Assembly (NCBI GenBank): GCA_000432735.1
Contig: FR887812.1
Span: forward strand, 20,609 to 84,608
From: Bacteroides sp. CAG:443
GTDB taxonomy: Bacteria > Bacteroidota > Bacteroidia > Bacteroidales > Bacteroidaceae
Length of the DNA stretch: 64,000 bases
Direction: 5' to 3'
A program made the position numbers and the translations under genes. Each line of letters opens with the position of its first letter. The first letter of the stretch is position 1. This document shows, in pieces, positions 46,246 through 54,682 of the stretch. The notes beneath the pieces were generated by a model. The model saw nothing but the letters and a program-made list of their open reading frames with translations, did not search any database and was not told the DNA's origin.

Positions 46246-48444
46246 ATGAAGAAGAAATATTTCTTGATGTGCTTGCTGATGGGAGCAAGTACCTATACGT
46301 TGGCTCAAACCTTTCCTTCTACAGAAGCTTTCAGCGATGGAATCCATCACTGGAATCTGGATCATAGCGAACGGAATTACAAACGTTATCCGGCGGAGCA
46401 GTATGTAAAGATTGCCGATAATCTGGTTGCTTACCAGAATGAAGATGGAGGATGGCCTAAGAACATTGACTGGATGGCGGAACTTCCGGCCGATTCTGTA
46501 GTCAACAGTTTGTCGGAGCATTATCGTCAGAGTACACTCGATAATCGTAATACGTATTCTCAGATTGAATATTTGGCGCAAGTCTATACACTGACCAAAA
46601 AACCGGTATACAGGAAAGCGGTACTCGACGGACTGGAATATCTGTTGAAAACGCAGAAAAAGAATGGTGGATGGCGTGGATGGGATGTCGATGCCATTAC
46701 GTTCAATGATGAAGTGACGACCGGGGTGTTGCGCTTGTTCCTGCACATCAACGAGGGAGATTTGAACTTTACTTGGCTGGACGATACGATGTGCAAGCGT
46801 ATTTATCAGGCATTCAATCGGGGTATCGACATGATTTTGCGGACGCAATATGTTCAGAATGGGGTAAAAACCGTGTGGGGACAGCAGCATGATAACCAGA
46901 CCTTGCTACCGACGGGGGCACGTACGTTCGAACTGGCTTCACTGACGGCTGGCGAGAGTTGTGATGTGGTTCGTCTGCTGATGGAGATACCACACCCTTC
47001 TGATGAAGTGATTGAAGCGGTAAAGTCGGCAATGGCTTGGTTCGATAAAGTGGCGATAACAGGTATACGCGTAGAGAAGGTTTCCATTCCTGCGGATCAG
47101 ATTGTGAACCATGAATATCCGTACGATCGGGTGGTGGTTAAAGACAAGAAGGCTCCTCGTATCTGGGCCCGTTTTTATGAGATGGCAGACAATACTCCGT
47201 TTATGTGCAATCGGGATGGCATTAAGGTCTATAAGTTGTCGGATGTAAAGCTGGAGCGTCGGGTTGGCTATGCCTGGTATACGTATGCGCCGGAAGAGCT
47301 GTTCGAAGCTTATGACATTTGGTCAAAAAAGATAGAGGCGGAAAAGGCTTATGCAGGTTATGAGGTACAGGATAATATGCCTTCATTCTATGAACAGCTG
47401 AAGCAGAACCTGACTTATCCGATGGCATGGGGAAATTCGCCGGAAAAAGATTTCAGTAAATGGCGGGAAGAGGCACGTGAAAAACTGCTGGAATGTATGG
47501 ATCCCGCTCCTCCGGTTGTTCCTTACGATATGAAAGTGCTGGCTACGGAGAAGCGTAAAGGCTACGAAGTGCAGAAAATAGTTTTCAATGTGTCGGGATA
47601 TTCGCGTGTTCCTGCCTATTTGCTGGTACCGGAAGGTAAAGGACCTTTTCCGGCTGTGCTGCTTTTGCACGATCACGGAGCTCATTTTACCATCGGAAAA
47701 GAAAAGATGGTTCGTCCGTTCGGCGTGTCGGATGTTGTAATGAAAGATGCGGACAACTGGTGTAAGATTTGTTACGACGGGCAGTATGTGGGCGATTATC
47801 TGGCAGAAAACGGTTATGTTGTGCTGGCTTTGGATGCTTTGTTCTGGGGAGAACGCGGACGGAAAGAATATGCACGCTATGACTCTCAGCAGGCGTTGTC
47901 GGCCAATTTGTTGCAAATGGGGATGTCGTGGGGAGGATTCATCGCATGGGATGATATCCGTAGTGCGGAGTTTCTTGCCTCTTTGCCTCAGGTAGACAAG
48001 GAAAAGGTCGGTACAATGGGATTTTCGATGGGAGCACATCGTGCATGGATGACGATGGCAGCTACCGATGTGGTCAAGGCGGGAGCGGCTGTATGCTGGA
48101 TGAATACGACGGATAGCCTGATGACGTTGACCAACAATCAGAACAAAGGTGGATCGGCTTATGCCATGCTGATACCTAATATTCGCCGTTATATGGACTA
48201 TCCGCATGTTGCGTCGATTGCCTGTCCGAAACCGATGTTGTTTACCAATGGGTTGAAGGATAAGCTTTTTCCGGTGGAGGGAGTGAAAGCCGCCTATGAA
48301 ACGATGCATAAGGTATGGGACAGTCAGGGAGCAGGCGAGCATTTGCAAACCAAATTGTATGATTTGCCGCATTTTTGCAGCAAGGAGATTCAGCAGACAA
48401 TTCTGGAGTTTTTCAATAGGGAATTTAATATAAATCAGAAATAA
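46246..48444 (+). CDS. PL10 pectate lyase fused to an alpha/beta-hydrolase esterase
   Basis: A 732-residue exported two-domain protein. After the signal peptide (to TLAQ), residues about 25-365 are a PL10 pectate lyase with EDGGWPKNIDW, LDNRNTYSQIEYLAQV, KTVWGQQHD and PRIWARFYEMADNTPF. Residues about 390-732 are a dienelactone-hydrolase or Abhydrolase_7-like esterase with nucleophile Ser594 in MGFSMGAHRAW, an acid in NGLKDKLFP and the base in DLPHFC. The esterase would remove acetyl or methyl groups that block the lyase. Its exact ester specificity is not visible. It is co-transcribed with the CE12-CE8 gene 8 bp downstream. Confidence 0.88.
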   Translation: MKKKYFLMCLLMGASTYTLAQTFPSTEAFSDGIHHWNLDHSERNYKRYPAEQYVKIADNLVAYQNEDGGWPKNIDWMAELPADSVVNSLSEHYRQSTLDNRNTYSQIEYLAQVYTLTKKPVYRKAVLDGLEYLLKTQKKNGGWRGWDVDAITFNDEVTTGVLRLFLHINEGDLNFTWLDDTMCKRIYQAFNRGIDMILRTQYVQNGVKTVWGQQHDNQTLLPTGARTFELASLTAGESCDVVRLLMEIPHPSDEVIEAVKSAMAWFDKVAITGIRVEKVSIPADQIVNHEYPYDRVVVKDKKAPRIWARFYEMADNTPFMCNRDGIKVYKLSDVKLERRVGYAWYTYAPEELFEAYDIWSKKIEAEKAYAGYEVQDNMPSFYEQLKQNLTYPMAWGNSPEKDFSKWREEAREKLLECMDPAPPVVPYDMKVLATEKRKGYEVQKIVFNVSGYSRVPAYLLVPEGKGPFPAVLLLHDHGAHFTIGKEKMVRPFGVSDVVMKDADNWCKICYDGQYVGDYLAENGYVVLALDALFWGERGRKEYARYDSQQALSANLLQMGMSWGGFIAWDDIRSAEFLASLPQVDKEKVGTMGFSMGAHRAWMTMAATDVVKAGAAVCWMNTTDSLMTLTNNQNKGGSAYAMLIPNIRRYMDYPHVASIACPKPMLFTNGLKDKLFPVEGVKAAYETMHKVWDSQGAGEHLQTKLYDLPHFCSKEIQQTILEFFNREFNINQK

Positions 48445-48452
48445 GCAAGAAC

Positions 48453-50177
48453 ATGAGGAAGATTCAATTTGTATGGATTGCACTGGCTGTCCTGCTCTTA
48501 TCGGCGTTTAAGTCGGACCGTGTAATTACGGTCTTTATGATTGGTGATTCTACCATGGCAAACAAGTCGCTTGAGGGAGGAAATCAGGAACGCGGCTGGG
48601 GACACGTGCTGGGAGGTTTCTTTACGGAAGATGTACGGGTAGAGAATCATGCTGTAAACGGGCGGAGCTCGAAGAGTTTTATCGACGAGGGACGCTGGGA
48701 AACGGTTGTCAACAAGATCCGGCCGGGTGATTATGTCTTTATTCAGTTTGGACATAATGACGAGAAGTCGAACCCTGAACGGCATACTGATCCGGGGACG
48801 ACTTTCGATGAGAACTTGCGGAAGTTTGTGCGTGAAACGCGTGAGAAAGGGGGAATTCCCGTATTGTTTAATTCAATCGTACGCCGGAATTTTGGTGTGA
48901 ACCCGAATGCTGTGACAGCCGACGATATGCGTCCGGAAAAAGATGAGGCTGTAGTAGAAGGAGATACGCTGGTCGATACTCACGGGAAATATTTGGATTC
49001 TCCACGGAATGTGGCAAAGGAGATGGATGTCTGCTTTATCGATTTGAACAAGGCGACTAAACAGCTGGTAGAATCGTATGGAGTGGAAGGATCTAAAAAG
49101 CTCTTTATGTGGATTCCTGCCGGAACGTGTGTGGCTTGTCCGAAAGGCCGTCAGGATAATACTCATCTCAATGTATACGGTGCCCGCAAGGTTGCGGCAC
49201 TGGCTGCCGAAGCTATACAGAAGCAGTTGCCGGAGTTAGGTAAATATGTCCGTTTCTATGACTATGTGGTGGCGAAAGACGGTAGCGGAGATTTCTTTAC
49301 CGTACAGGAAGCCGTGAATGCGGTGCCCGATTTTCGCAAGAACAAGCGCACGACCATTCTGGTGCGTAAGGGAGAATATAAGGAACGGGTGATTATCCCG
49401 GCATCGAAAATCAATCTCTCGCTGATTGGTGAGGACGGAGCTGTGCTGACGGATGATGCGTATGCCGCGAAGAAAAATTGTTTTGGTGAGGAAATGTCTA
49501 CTTCCGGTTCGTCGACGGTCTATATTTATGCTCCCGATTTTTATGCGGAGAACATTACGTTTGCCAATACAGCCGGACGGGTAGGACAGGCTGTCGCTTG
49601 TTTTGTAGACGGCGACCGGGCTTATTTCAAGAACTGCCGTTTCTTGGGTAATCAGGACACGCTGTATACCTACGGGAAAGACAGCCGCCAGTATTACGAA
49701 GGATGCTACATAGAAGGTACGGTCGATTTTATTTTTGGCTGGTCTACCGCTTTATTTAAGGATTGTACCATCCATAGTCTGGCAAATGGTTATGTTACGG
49801 CTCCTTCTACGGATCAAGGAAAGAAATACGGTTATGTCTTCTGGAACTGCCGTCTGACGGGAGCCGACGAAGCGAAAGCGGTTTATCTGTCGCGTCCGTG
49901 GCGACCGTATGCACAGGCTGTTTTCATCCGTTGTGAGCTGGGCAAGCATATTTTGCCGGTCGGATGGAACAACTGGGGCAAGAAGTCGAATGAATCGACT
50001 GTGTTTTATGCTGAATATCAGAATACTGGAGCTGGTGCAGATACTGCTGCCCGTGCGTCTTACAGTAAACAGTTGAAGGATATTTCTGTCTATCAGCCGG
50101 AGGAAGTTCTGAAGGGAACGGATGGCTGGAATCCGATTGCCAACGGCAATGCTTTGCTTACAAACCTGAAGCGGTAA
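48453..50177 (+). CDS. CE12 pectin acetylesterase fused to CE8 pectin methylesterase
   Basis: A 574-residue exported fusion. Residues about 25-265 form an SGNH-fold CE12 domain with nucleophile Ser33 in IGDSTMAN, the block III motif FGHND, and Asp235/His238 in DNTHLN. Residues about 275-570 form a CE8 beta-helix with GQAVACFVDGD, FLGNQDTLY, the catalytic Asp425 in TVDFIFG, and LSRPWRPY (Ser replaces the usual Gly before Arg). It should remove acetyl and methyl esters from pectin together. This is the second CE8 module in the locus; the first is fused to GH105. Signal peptide to about LLSAF. Confidence 0.94.
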   Translation: MRKIQFVWIALAVLLLSAFKSDRVITVFMIGDSTMANKSLEGGNQERGWGHVLGGFFTEDVRVENHAVNGRSSKSFIDEGRWETVVNKIRPGDYVFIQFGHNDEKSNPERHTDPGTTFDENLRKFVRETREKGGIPVLFNSIVRRNFGVNPNAVTADDMRPEKDEAVVEGDTLVDTHGKYLDSPRNVAKEMDVCFIDLNKATKQLVESYGVEGSKKLFMWIPAGTCVACPKGRQDNTHLNVYGARKVAALAAEAIQKQLPELGKYVRFYDYVVAKDGSGDFFTVQEAVNAVPDFRKNKRTTILVRKGEYKERVIIPASKINLSLIGEDGAVLTDDAYAAKKNCFGEEMSTSGSSTVYIYAPDFYAENITFANTAGRVGQAVACFVDGDRAYFKNCRFLGNQDTLYTYGKDSRQYYEGCYIEGTVDFIFGWSTALFKDCTIHSLANGYVTAPSTDQGKKYGYVFWNCRLTGADEAKAVYLSRPWRPYAQAVFIRCELGKHILPVGWNNWGKKSNESTVFYAEYQNTGAGADTAARASYSKQLKDISVYQPEEVLKGTDGWNPIANGNALLTNLKR

Positions 50178-50199
50178 GTCTTTACTTTTTTCTTGCAGG

Positions 50200-50270
50200 A
50201 AAACGTGGCGAGGAATGTTTGGGTTTCTCGCCACGTTTTTGTTAAAACGTCGGGACGTTTTTTATTTTTT
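50200..50270 (+). terminator. Tandem terminators after the CE12-CE8 gene
   Basis: First stem AAAACGTGGCGAG (50200-50212) with CTCGCCACGTTTT (50227-50239). A second short stem AAAACGT/ACGTTTT follows at about 50244-50261, leading into a long T run. Confidence 0.85.
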
Positions 50271-50300
50271 TGTACAAAAGATTTTAGAATTTGTACAAAA
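50268..50300. repeat. Pair of TTTTGTACAAAA palindromes, copy 2 (right edge of pectin locus)
   Basis: TTTTGTACAAAA (50268-50279) and TTTGTACAAAA (50290-50300) are again centred 21 bp apart, with spacer GATTTTAGAA differing from copy 1 at one base. As in copy 1 it lies between converging genes. Confidence 0.7.
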
Positions 50301-50354
50301 AACGATACGGACTTGTGCAGGCCTTTTCTTGAACCTGCGCAAGTCCGTGTCGTT
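50301..50354 (-). terminator. Terminator after the TonB-domain gene
   Basis: A 21-bp stem: AACGATACGGACTTGTGCAG begins the left arm at 50301, and the right arm ends CGTGTCGTT at 50354, with only G-U type differences and a 12-nt loop. On the minus strand TTTTTT follows directly, merging with the palindrome pair. Confidence 0.85.
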
Positions 50355-50367
50355 ATATCATCCGCCA

Positions 50368-51645
50368 TCAGTCTTTAATGCCGAACAGCCAGCGGAAGAA
50401 ACGTACAAAGATATTCCGTTTCTTCGGTTTGTCGGCTGGAGTATCGGTGGCAGGCTTGAGGGCAGTCGAGTCATTTTTCAAGACGGTTGAATCGTTCAGG
50501 ATTGTCAAACTATCAGTCTGGAATGACAGACTATCGCCTTTCAGCAACAGAGAATCTCGTTTAAGTTGTACTGGCATTTGCTTGATAGAATCACCTGATA
50601 AGCCTAATAGCTTCAACGAGTCGTTTGCCAATGAATCTGTAGGGATTGTATCTTTGGGAGTTGCAGAAGTTTTGACAGGAGTTACCGGCTTTTTCGGAGC
50701 AGGTTTCGGCTTTTCTATCTTAAACTGTACCGGAACGGAATACTTGCAACGTACTCTCATGCCACTTTCACGTGCAGGAATCCAGTTGGGCATCTGGCGG
50801 ATAGCCGTCAGTGCTGCCGAGTCCATATCTGCCCGCAAGCTGCGAACAACTGTTGGATTGGTAATTGTTCCATCCTTTTCTACCACAAACTGTACGGCAA
50901 CTACGCCTTCCAGTTTTTCTTTCTTAGCTTGCGGAGGATATACCAGATGATGTTTCAGGTAATTCAGGAAGGCTTTCATACCTCCGGGATATTCGGGCAT
51001 TTGTTCTACGACGGAATAAATGCGGGTAGAATTCTTGCGATACATGACGATGGTATATGGTTCATCCGGATGTTCCAGAAAAGTATTGATATCCAGCGAT
51101 CGATTTTCCATACCTTCTACGCGTATCGTTATGGGATGATTATAATCTGCATCGATGTGAAACAGACCAATTTCATCGCTCAGTACCCGACGCCCTGTTC
51201 CCTGAATGCTGACTACGGCTCCTTGTATGGGCTTCAGTGATGAGTCTTTGACATACCCTTCGATGGCGAATGTCTTGTTGCTTTGCTTGAAGGAAGCAAT
51301 ATCGTCTGCACTATCCAGATAGAGCGTTTTGTTTGTTTCCGTTCCCTTTAACAAGATAGTAGCGACAGCGTTTGTTTCGTTTCCGGGGAAGTAAATATTG
51401 GCAAAACGATTGTATTTTTCGTCTATTTCGTAACGGAATGTGATTACACCTTGATCGTTTGACAAATACGTGTCGCTTCTGCCATTTATTTTCAGAATCA
51501 TTCCGCGTTGAGGCTCCCCGCTGGACTTCAAAATTATGATACGAAATTCCGTACCTTTTTCTTGTCCAAATATATATTGAGGAAGAACAAATGCGAAACA
51601 AAATAAGAAAAGGATAAACGTATGCAGTCTTTGAGTAGAATTCAT
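50368..51645 (-). CDS. TonB-domain protein with a repetitive C-terminal tail
   Basis: A 425-residue protein with an N-terminal hydrophobic segment (FILFLFCFAFVLP) that may be a signal peptide or anchor. Then come beta-rich residues to about 120, a carboxypeptidase-regulatory-like domain (IEGYVKDSSLKPIQGAVVSI, about 125-200) and a TonB C-terminal domain (about 225-315: EYPGGMKAFLNYLKHHLVYP to KYSVPVQFKI). Unusually the TonB domain is internal. About 110 residues follow, with a PKPAPKKPVTPVK linker, repeated [L/I]xxDS[L/T] units and a basic aromatic end (KKRNIFVRFFRWLFGIKD). It may energise TonB-dependent transporters or be a scaffold; which is uncertain. Confidence 0.8.
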   Translation of the reverse strand: MNSTQRLHTFILFLFCFAFVLPQYIFGQEKGTEFRIIILKSSGEPQRGMILKINGRSDTYLSNDQGVITFRYEIDEKYNRFANIYFPGNETNAVATILLKGTETNKTLYLDSADDIASFKQSNKTFAIEGYVKDSSLKPIQGAVVSIQGTGRRVLSDEIGLFHIDADYNHPITIRVEGMENRSLDINTFLEHPDEPYTIVMYRKNSTRIYSVVEQMPEYPGGMKAFLNYLKHHLVYPPQAKKEKLEGVVAVQFVVEKDGTITNPTVVRSLRADMDSAALTAIRQMPNWIPARESGMRVRCKYSVPVQFKIEKPKPAPKKPVTPVKTSATPKDTIPTDSLANDSLKLLGLSGDSIKQMPVQLKRDSLLLKGDSLSFQTDSLTILNDSTVLKNDSTALKPATDTPADKPKKRNIFVRFFRWLFGIKD

Positions 51646-51673
51646 AATTCAGCTATCTAAAATAAAACGGTTG

Positions 51674-51704
51674 CAAAGCTACAAGTATTCTGCTGTATTT
51701 CAAA
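51674..51704 (-). promoter_or_regulatory. Promoter of the TonB-domain gene
   Basis: On the minus strand TTTG (51701-51704), 19 bp, TAGCTTTG (51674-51681), a canonical pair. Leader of about 28 nt to the ATG at 51645. Confidence 0.7.
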
Positions 51705-51754
51705 GTTTATGGAACAAATAAATGCATGAGTAGCAGGGCTAACTTGTTGTTTTA

Positions 51755-51785
51755 TTTGTAAATATGCCGGAATGTCGTATATTTG
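51755..51785 (+). promoter_or_regulatory. Promoter of the AAE-family transporter gene
   Basis: TTTG (51755-51758), 19 bp, TATATTTG (51778-51785), a canonical pair, about 32 bp before the ATG at 51818. Confidence 0.75.
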
Positions 51786-51817
51786 TACTTTAATCACACC
51801 TTTATACTTAATAATTT

Positions 51818-53416
51818 ATGTTAATCGATTTACTTCAATCATCTTACTTTTCTGTTTTCTTGATTGTAGCTTTGGGATTCATGCTGGGACGCATTAAGAT
51901 AGCGGGGCTGTCGCTTGATGTTTCGGCCGTTATTTTTATCGCTTTGGCGTTTGGGCATTGGGGCGTTTCCATACCGAAGGAGCTGGGTAACTTTGGTCTG
52001 GTCTTGTTCATTTTTACGATTGGTATTCAGGCGGGACCTGGTTTTTTCCACTCTTTCCGTAGTAAGGGAAAGACGTTGATACTGATTACATTGCTGATTG
52101 TTGCGTCTGCGTGTCTGACAGGCGTAGCTCTGAAATATTTGTTCGATATTGATACGCCGAGTCTGGTGGGACTGATTGCCGGAGCGCTGACTAGTACACC
52201 GGGACTTGCCGTGGCCATCGACAGTACACAGTCGCCACTGGCATCCATCGCTTATGGAATAGCTTATCCGTTTGGCGTTATTGGTGTTATTTTGTTTGTA
52301 AAACTTTTACCCAAAATATTGCATGTTGATTTGGAGCAGGAGGCACGGCGTCTGGAGAAGGAACGGCGTAGCCAGTTCCCCGAATTGAGTACTTGTCTGT
52401 TTCGGGTTACCAATCCTACGGTCATTGGCCGCACCCTGATGCAACTCAATATTCGTGTGATGACGGGAGCTGTCATTTCTCGTTTGAAACGGGGCGAGGA
52501 GATTATCATTCCGAAAGCTCATACGGTATTGGCGGAAGGCGATTATGTACAGGCTGTGGGAAGTGAAGATTCGCTGAATAATCTGGCACTGATGCTGGGT
52601 GTCCGCGAGGAAGGAGAATTGCCACTAAGTCATACGCAGAGTATCGAATCGTTGTTGTTGACCAAAAAGGATATGATAGGCAAGCAGTTGTGTGACTTGA
52701 ACTTGCAGCGTAACTTCGGATGTACGGTTACTCGTGTGCGTCGAAGCGGAATAGATATCTCACCTTCTCCAGACTTGGAACTGCGTTTTGGCGATAAGCT
52801 GATGATTGTAGGTGAGAAGGAAGGCATTCAGGCTGTAGCACGTCTGATAGGAAACGATGTGAAGAAACTTTCGGATACGGATTTTTTCCCGATTGCTATG
52901 GGTATTGTACTGGGTGTCTTGTTTGGTAAACTGAATATTTCGTTTGGCGACGGTATGTCTTTCTCTCCGGGACTGACAGGTGGTATTTTAATGATGGCGC
53001 TGTTCCTGAGTGCGATAGGTAAGACGGGACCTATTATCTGGTCTATGTCCGGACCAGCCAATCAGTTGCTTCGCCAGTTGGGCTTGCTGCTGTTTCTTGC
53101 CGAAGTAGGAACTTCTGCCGGAAAAACGCTGGTTTCCACTTTTCAGGAGAGCGGATTTTTGTTGTTTGGCGTAGGCGCAGCCATAACATTGGTCCCTATG
53201 TTGCTGGCGGCTCTCGTTGGAAGGCTGGTATTTAAGATAAGTATGCTCGATTTGCTGGGAACAATTACCGGAGGTATGACCAGTACTCCTGGTCTGGCTG
53301 CTGCCGACTCGATGACAGACAGTAATATTCCGGGAGTGGCTTATGCTACTGTATACCCGATTGCAATGGTATTCCTCATCTTGTTTATACAGGTCATTGC
53401 CCTGACTATACTTTAA
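51818..53416 (+). CDS. AAE-family transporter with two RCK_C domains
   Basis: A 532-residue inner-membrane protein of the aspartate:alanine exchanger family (YidE/YbjL type). It has two homologous membrane halves, each with the family motif (GALTSTPGLAVAID near residue 130 and GGMTSTPGLAAADS near 490). They flank two soluble TrkA_C/RCK_C domains (GRTLMQLNIRVMTGAVISRL and GKQLCDLNLQRNFGCTVTRV). The substrate cannot be predicted; relatives move dicarboxylic amino acids or are uncharacterised. Monocistronic with its own promoter and terminator. Confidence 0.9.
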   Translation: MLIDLLQSSYFSVFLIVALGFMLGRIKIAGLSLDVSAVIFIALAFGHWGVSIPKELGNFGLVLFIFTIGIQAGPGFFHSFRSKGKTLILITLLIVASACLTGVALKYLFDIDTPSLVGLIAGALTSTPGLAVAIDSTQSPLASIAYGIAYPFGVIGVILFVKLLPKILHVDLEQEARRLEKERRSQFPELSTCLFRVTNPTVIGRTLMQLNIRVMTGAVISRLKRGEEIIIPKAHTVLAEGDYVQAVGSEDSLNNLALMLGVREEGELPLSHTQSIESLLLTKKDMIGKQLCDLNLQRNFGCTVTRVRRSGIDISPSPDLELRFGDKLMIVGEKEGIQAVARLIGNDVKKLSDTDFFPIAMGIVLGVLFGKLNISFGDGMSFSPGLTGGILMMALFLSAIGKTGPIIWSMSGPANQLLRQLGLLLFLAEVGTSAGKTLVSTFQESGFLLFGVGAAITLVPMLLAALVGRLVFKISMLDLLGTITGGMTSTPGLAAADSMTDSNIPGVAYATVYPIAMVFLILFIQVIALTIL

Positions 53417-53421
53417 AGCTG

Positions 53422-53477
53422 CAGACAGCCGCAGAAAGAAGCAGATGGTATTTCCGGCTTCTCTCTGCGGCTGTCTG
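53422..53477. terminator. Bidirectional terminator between the AAE transporter and rhaR
   Basis: A stem of about 21 bp: CAGACAGCCGCAGA... (53422-53442) with ...TCTGCGGCTGTCTG (53457-53477), a small internal mismatch, T-rich on the right. It serves both converging genes. Confidence 0.85.
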
Positions 53478-53481
53478 TTTG

Positions 53482-54387
53482 TTATTGCTTGCCTTTGCCG
53501 AACGACCGGTATTCGAGCGGGGTAAATCCGGTGTTTTTCTTGAACAGGTTAGAAAAGTGCTCGGTAGATGTGTAACCTAACATGAAGCAGATTTCCTTTA
53601 CCGGTGAAGTGGTATTGATCAGCATTTGTTTGGCTTTACGCAACTTTAATTCTTGAAAATATTTGGCAGGTGAATATCCTGTGTATTCCTTAAACATTTT
53701 TCTAAACCACGAATAACTTATATTCAACTTTTCTGCCAGTTCTTCCGGATCTATTTCCTTGCATACATTTTCGTTCATGATTATTTTTGCCTGTTCCATT
53801 CTCTCGGCAACATTGTCTTTTTCGAACTCTTTGTTTTTCGAGATAGACAGTACCATGCCGACAATATGCAGTAAGATGCCCGAAAGATACTGCTGGGAAG
53901 CAGTCTTATCAGCCTCTGATACTTCCAGAGCCTGTGCAAAAAGTGCAGCAAGACCTTCGTTGAGACCTATTTCCAGTACCTGCTCTTGTTTAGACAGAAA
54001 TCCGTTTTTTATCAGCTGGTCGATGAAGTTTCCTTCGAAACCTATATAATATTCGTTCCAGCCGGTAGCTGTATCGGGACTATAAGTATGCCATTGTCCG
54101 GGAAACAATATGATAAGATTTCCTTTTCCGATAATTCGTTCTGGTGTATCGTCGGATGCAAAGGTCCCTTTGCCTTTGGTAATATAAAGTAATTGATACT
54201 CGTGCAGTGTTCGTCCTTTTTGAACGTTGAACAGGTATCCTGAAGGATGTTCCTTTATGGGATAAGGAGAATGAGGATGTATAGATTGAAATCCTACGGT
54301 ATTGACCCACAATCCGAATTTTCTGTCTTTTTCATTAACAATCAGATATTTGAACTCTGATTCTAAATCATTGTATGATCGTGTCAT
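53482..54387 (-). CDS. rhaR: AraC-family regulator, probable rhamnose activator RhaR
   Basis: A 301-residue transcription factor. The N-terminal cupin (about residues 30-130, with HEYQLLYITKGKGTF and LFPGQWHTYSP) would bind the sugar. The C-terminal AraC domain (about 200-298) has two helix-turn-helix units, LAEKLNISYSWFRKMFKEYTG and VKEICFMLGYTSTEHFSNLF. It is beside and codirectional with the rhamnose operon, matching the position and type of RhaR in B. thetaiotaomicron. The rhamnose operon is closed off by a terminator before it, and rhaR has its own -7 box. Sugar identity is inferred from context. Confidence 0.85.
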   Translation of the reverse strand: MTRSYNDLESEFKYLIVNEKDRKFGLWVNTVGFQSIHPHSPYPIKEHPSGYLFNVQKGRTLHEYQLLYITKGKGTFASDDTPERIIGKGNLIILFPGQWHTYSPDTATGWNEYYIGFEGNFIDQLIKNGFLSKQEQVLEIGLNEGLAALFAQALEVSEADKTASQQYLSGILLHIVGMVLSISKNKEFEKDNVAERMEQAKIIMNENVCKEIDPEELAEKLNISYSWFRKMFKEYTGYSPAKYFQELKLRKAKQMLINTTSPVKEICFMLGYTSTEHFSNLFKKNTGFTPLEYRSFGKGKQ

Positions 54388-54419
54388 CTTCAGTTTTTCA
54401 TAAGTGTATTATTGATGAA

Positions 54420-54427
54420 CAAAAATA
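54420..54427 (-). promoter_or_regulatory. -7 box of rhaR
   Basis: TATTTTTG on the minus strand, 32 bp before the ATG at 54387. A TTTTGAGTTAA just upstream (54432-54442) resembles the direct repeats before rhaB and may allow autoregulation. Confidence 0.45.
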
Positions 54428-54504
54428 CAAATTTTGAGTTAAATATGTTTGGTTGTCCTATATCTGTTTTAAATTCTTTAGAATACATGGAAAGTGGAAT
54501 TATT

Positions 54505-54549
54505 GAAAAAGACCAGAGGAATAGTCTATTCAGATTTTCCTCTGGTCTT
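54505..54549 (-). terminator. Terminator of the rhamnose operon
   Basis: AAGACCAGAGGA (54509-54520) pairs with TCCTCTGGTCTT (54538-54549), followed on the minus strand by TTTTTC. The 54550-54682 stretch between this and the aldolase gene shows no recognisable gene. Confidence 0.85.
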
Positions 54550-54682
54550 GATACGCATGACGAAATTTTAATGAACTCTGTCAATAGCAGCTTCGGTGTG
54601 TGGACAAATAAAGTTCGTATAGCAATATCCTGTTTTTATTCCTTCTGTTATATTTCTGGTGCTTATATGACAAAGCCGTTTC

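Noticed and set aside
47383..48483. A 366-codon open frame on the minus strand
   Set aside because: It is antisense to the esterase half of the PL10 fusion gene, and its translation is rich in His, Arg and Cys as expected for a shadow frame.
54550..54682. Possible remnant of a lactaldehyde reductase gene
   Set aside because: A short minus-strand frame ending TEAAIDRVH was read, but it matches no part of an iron-containing dehydrogenase that I recognise.
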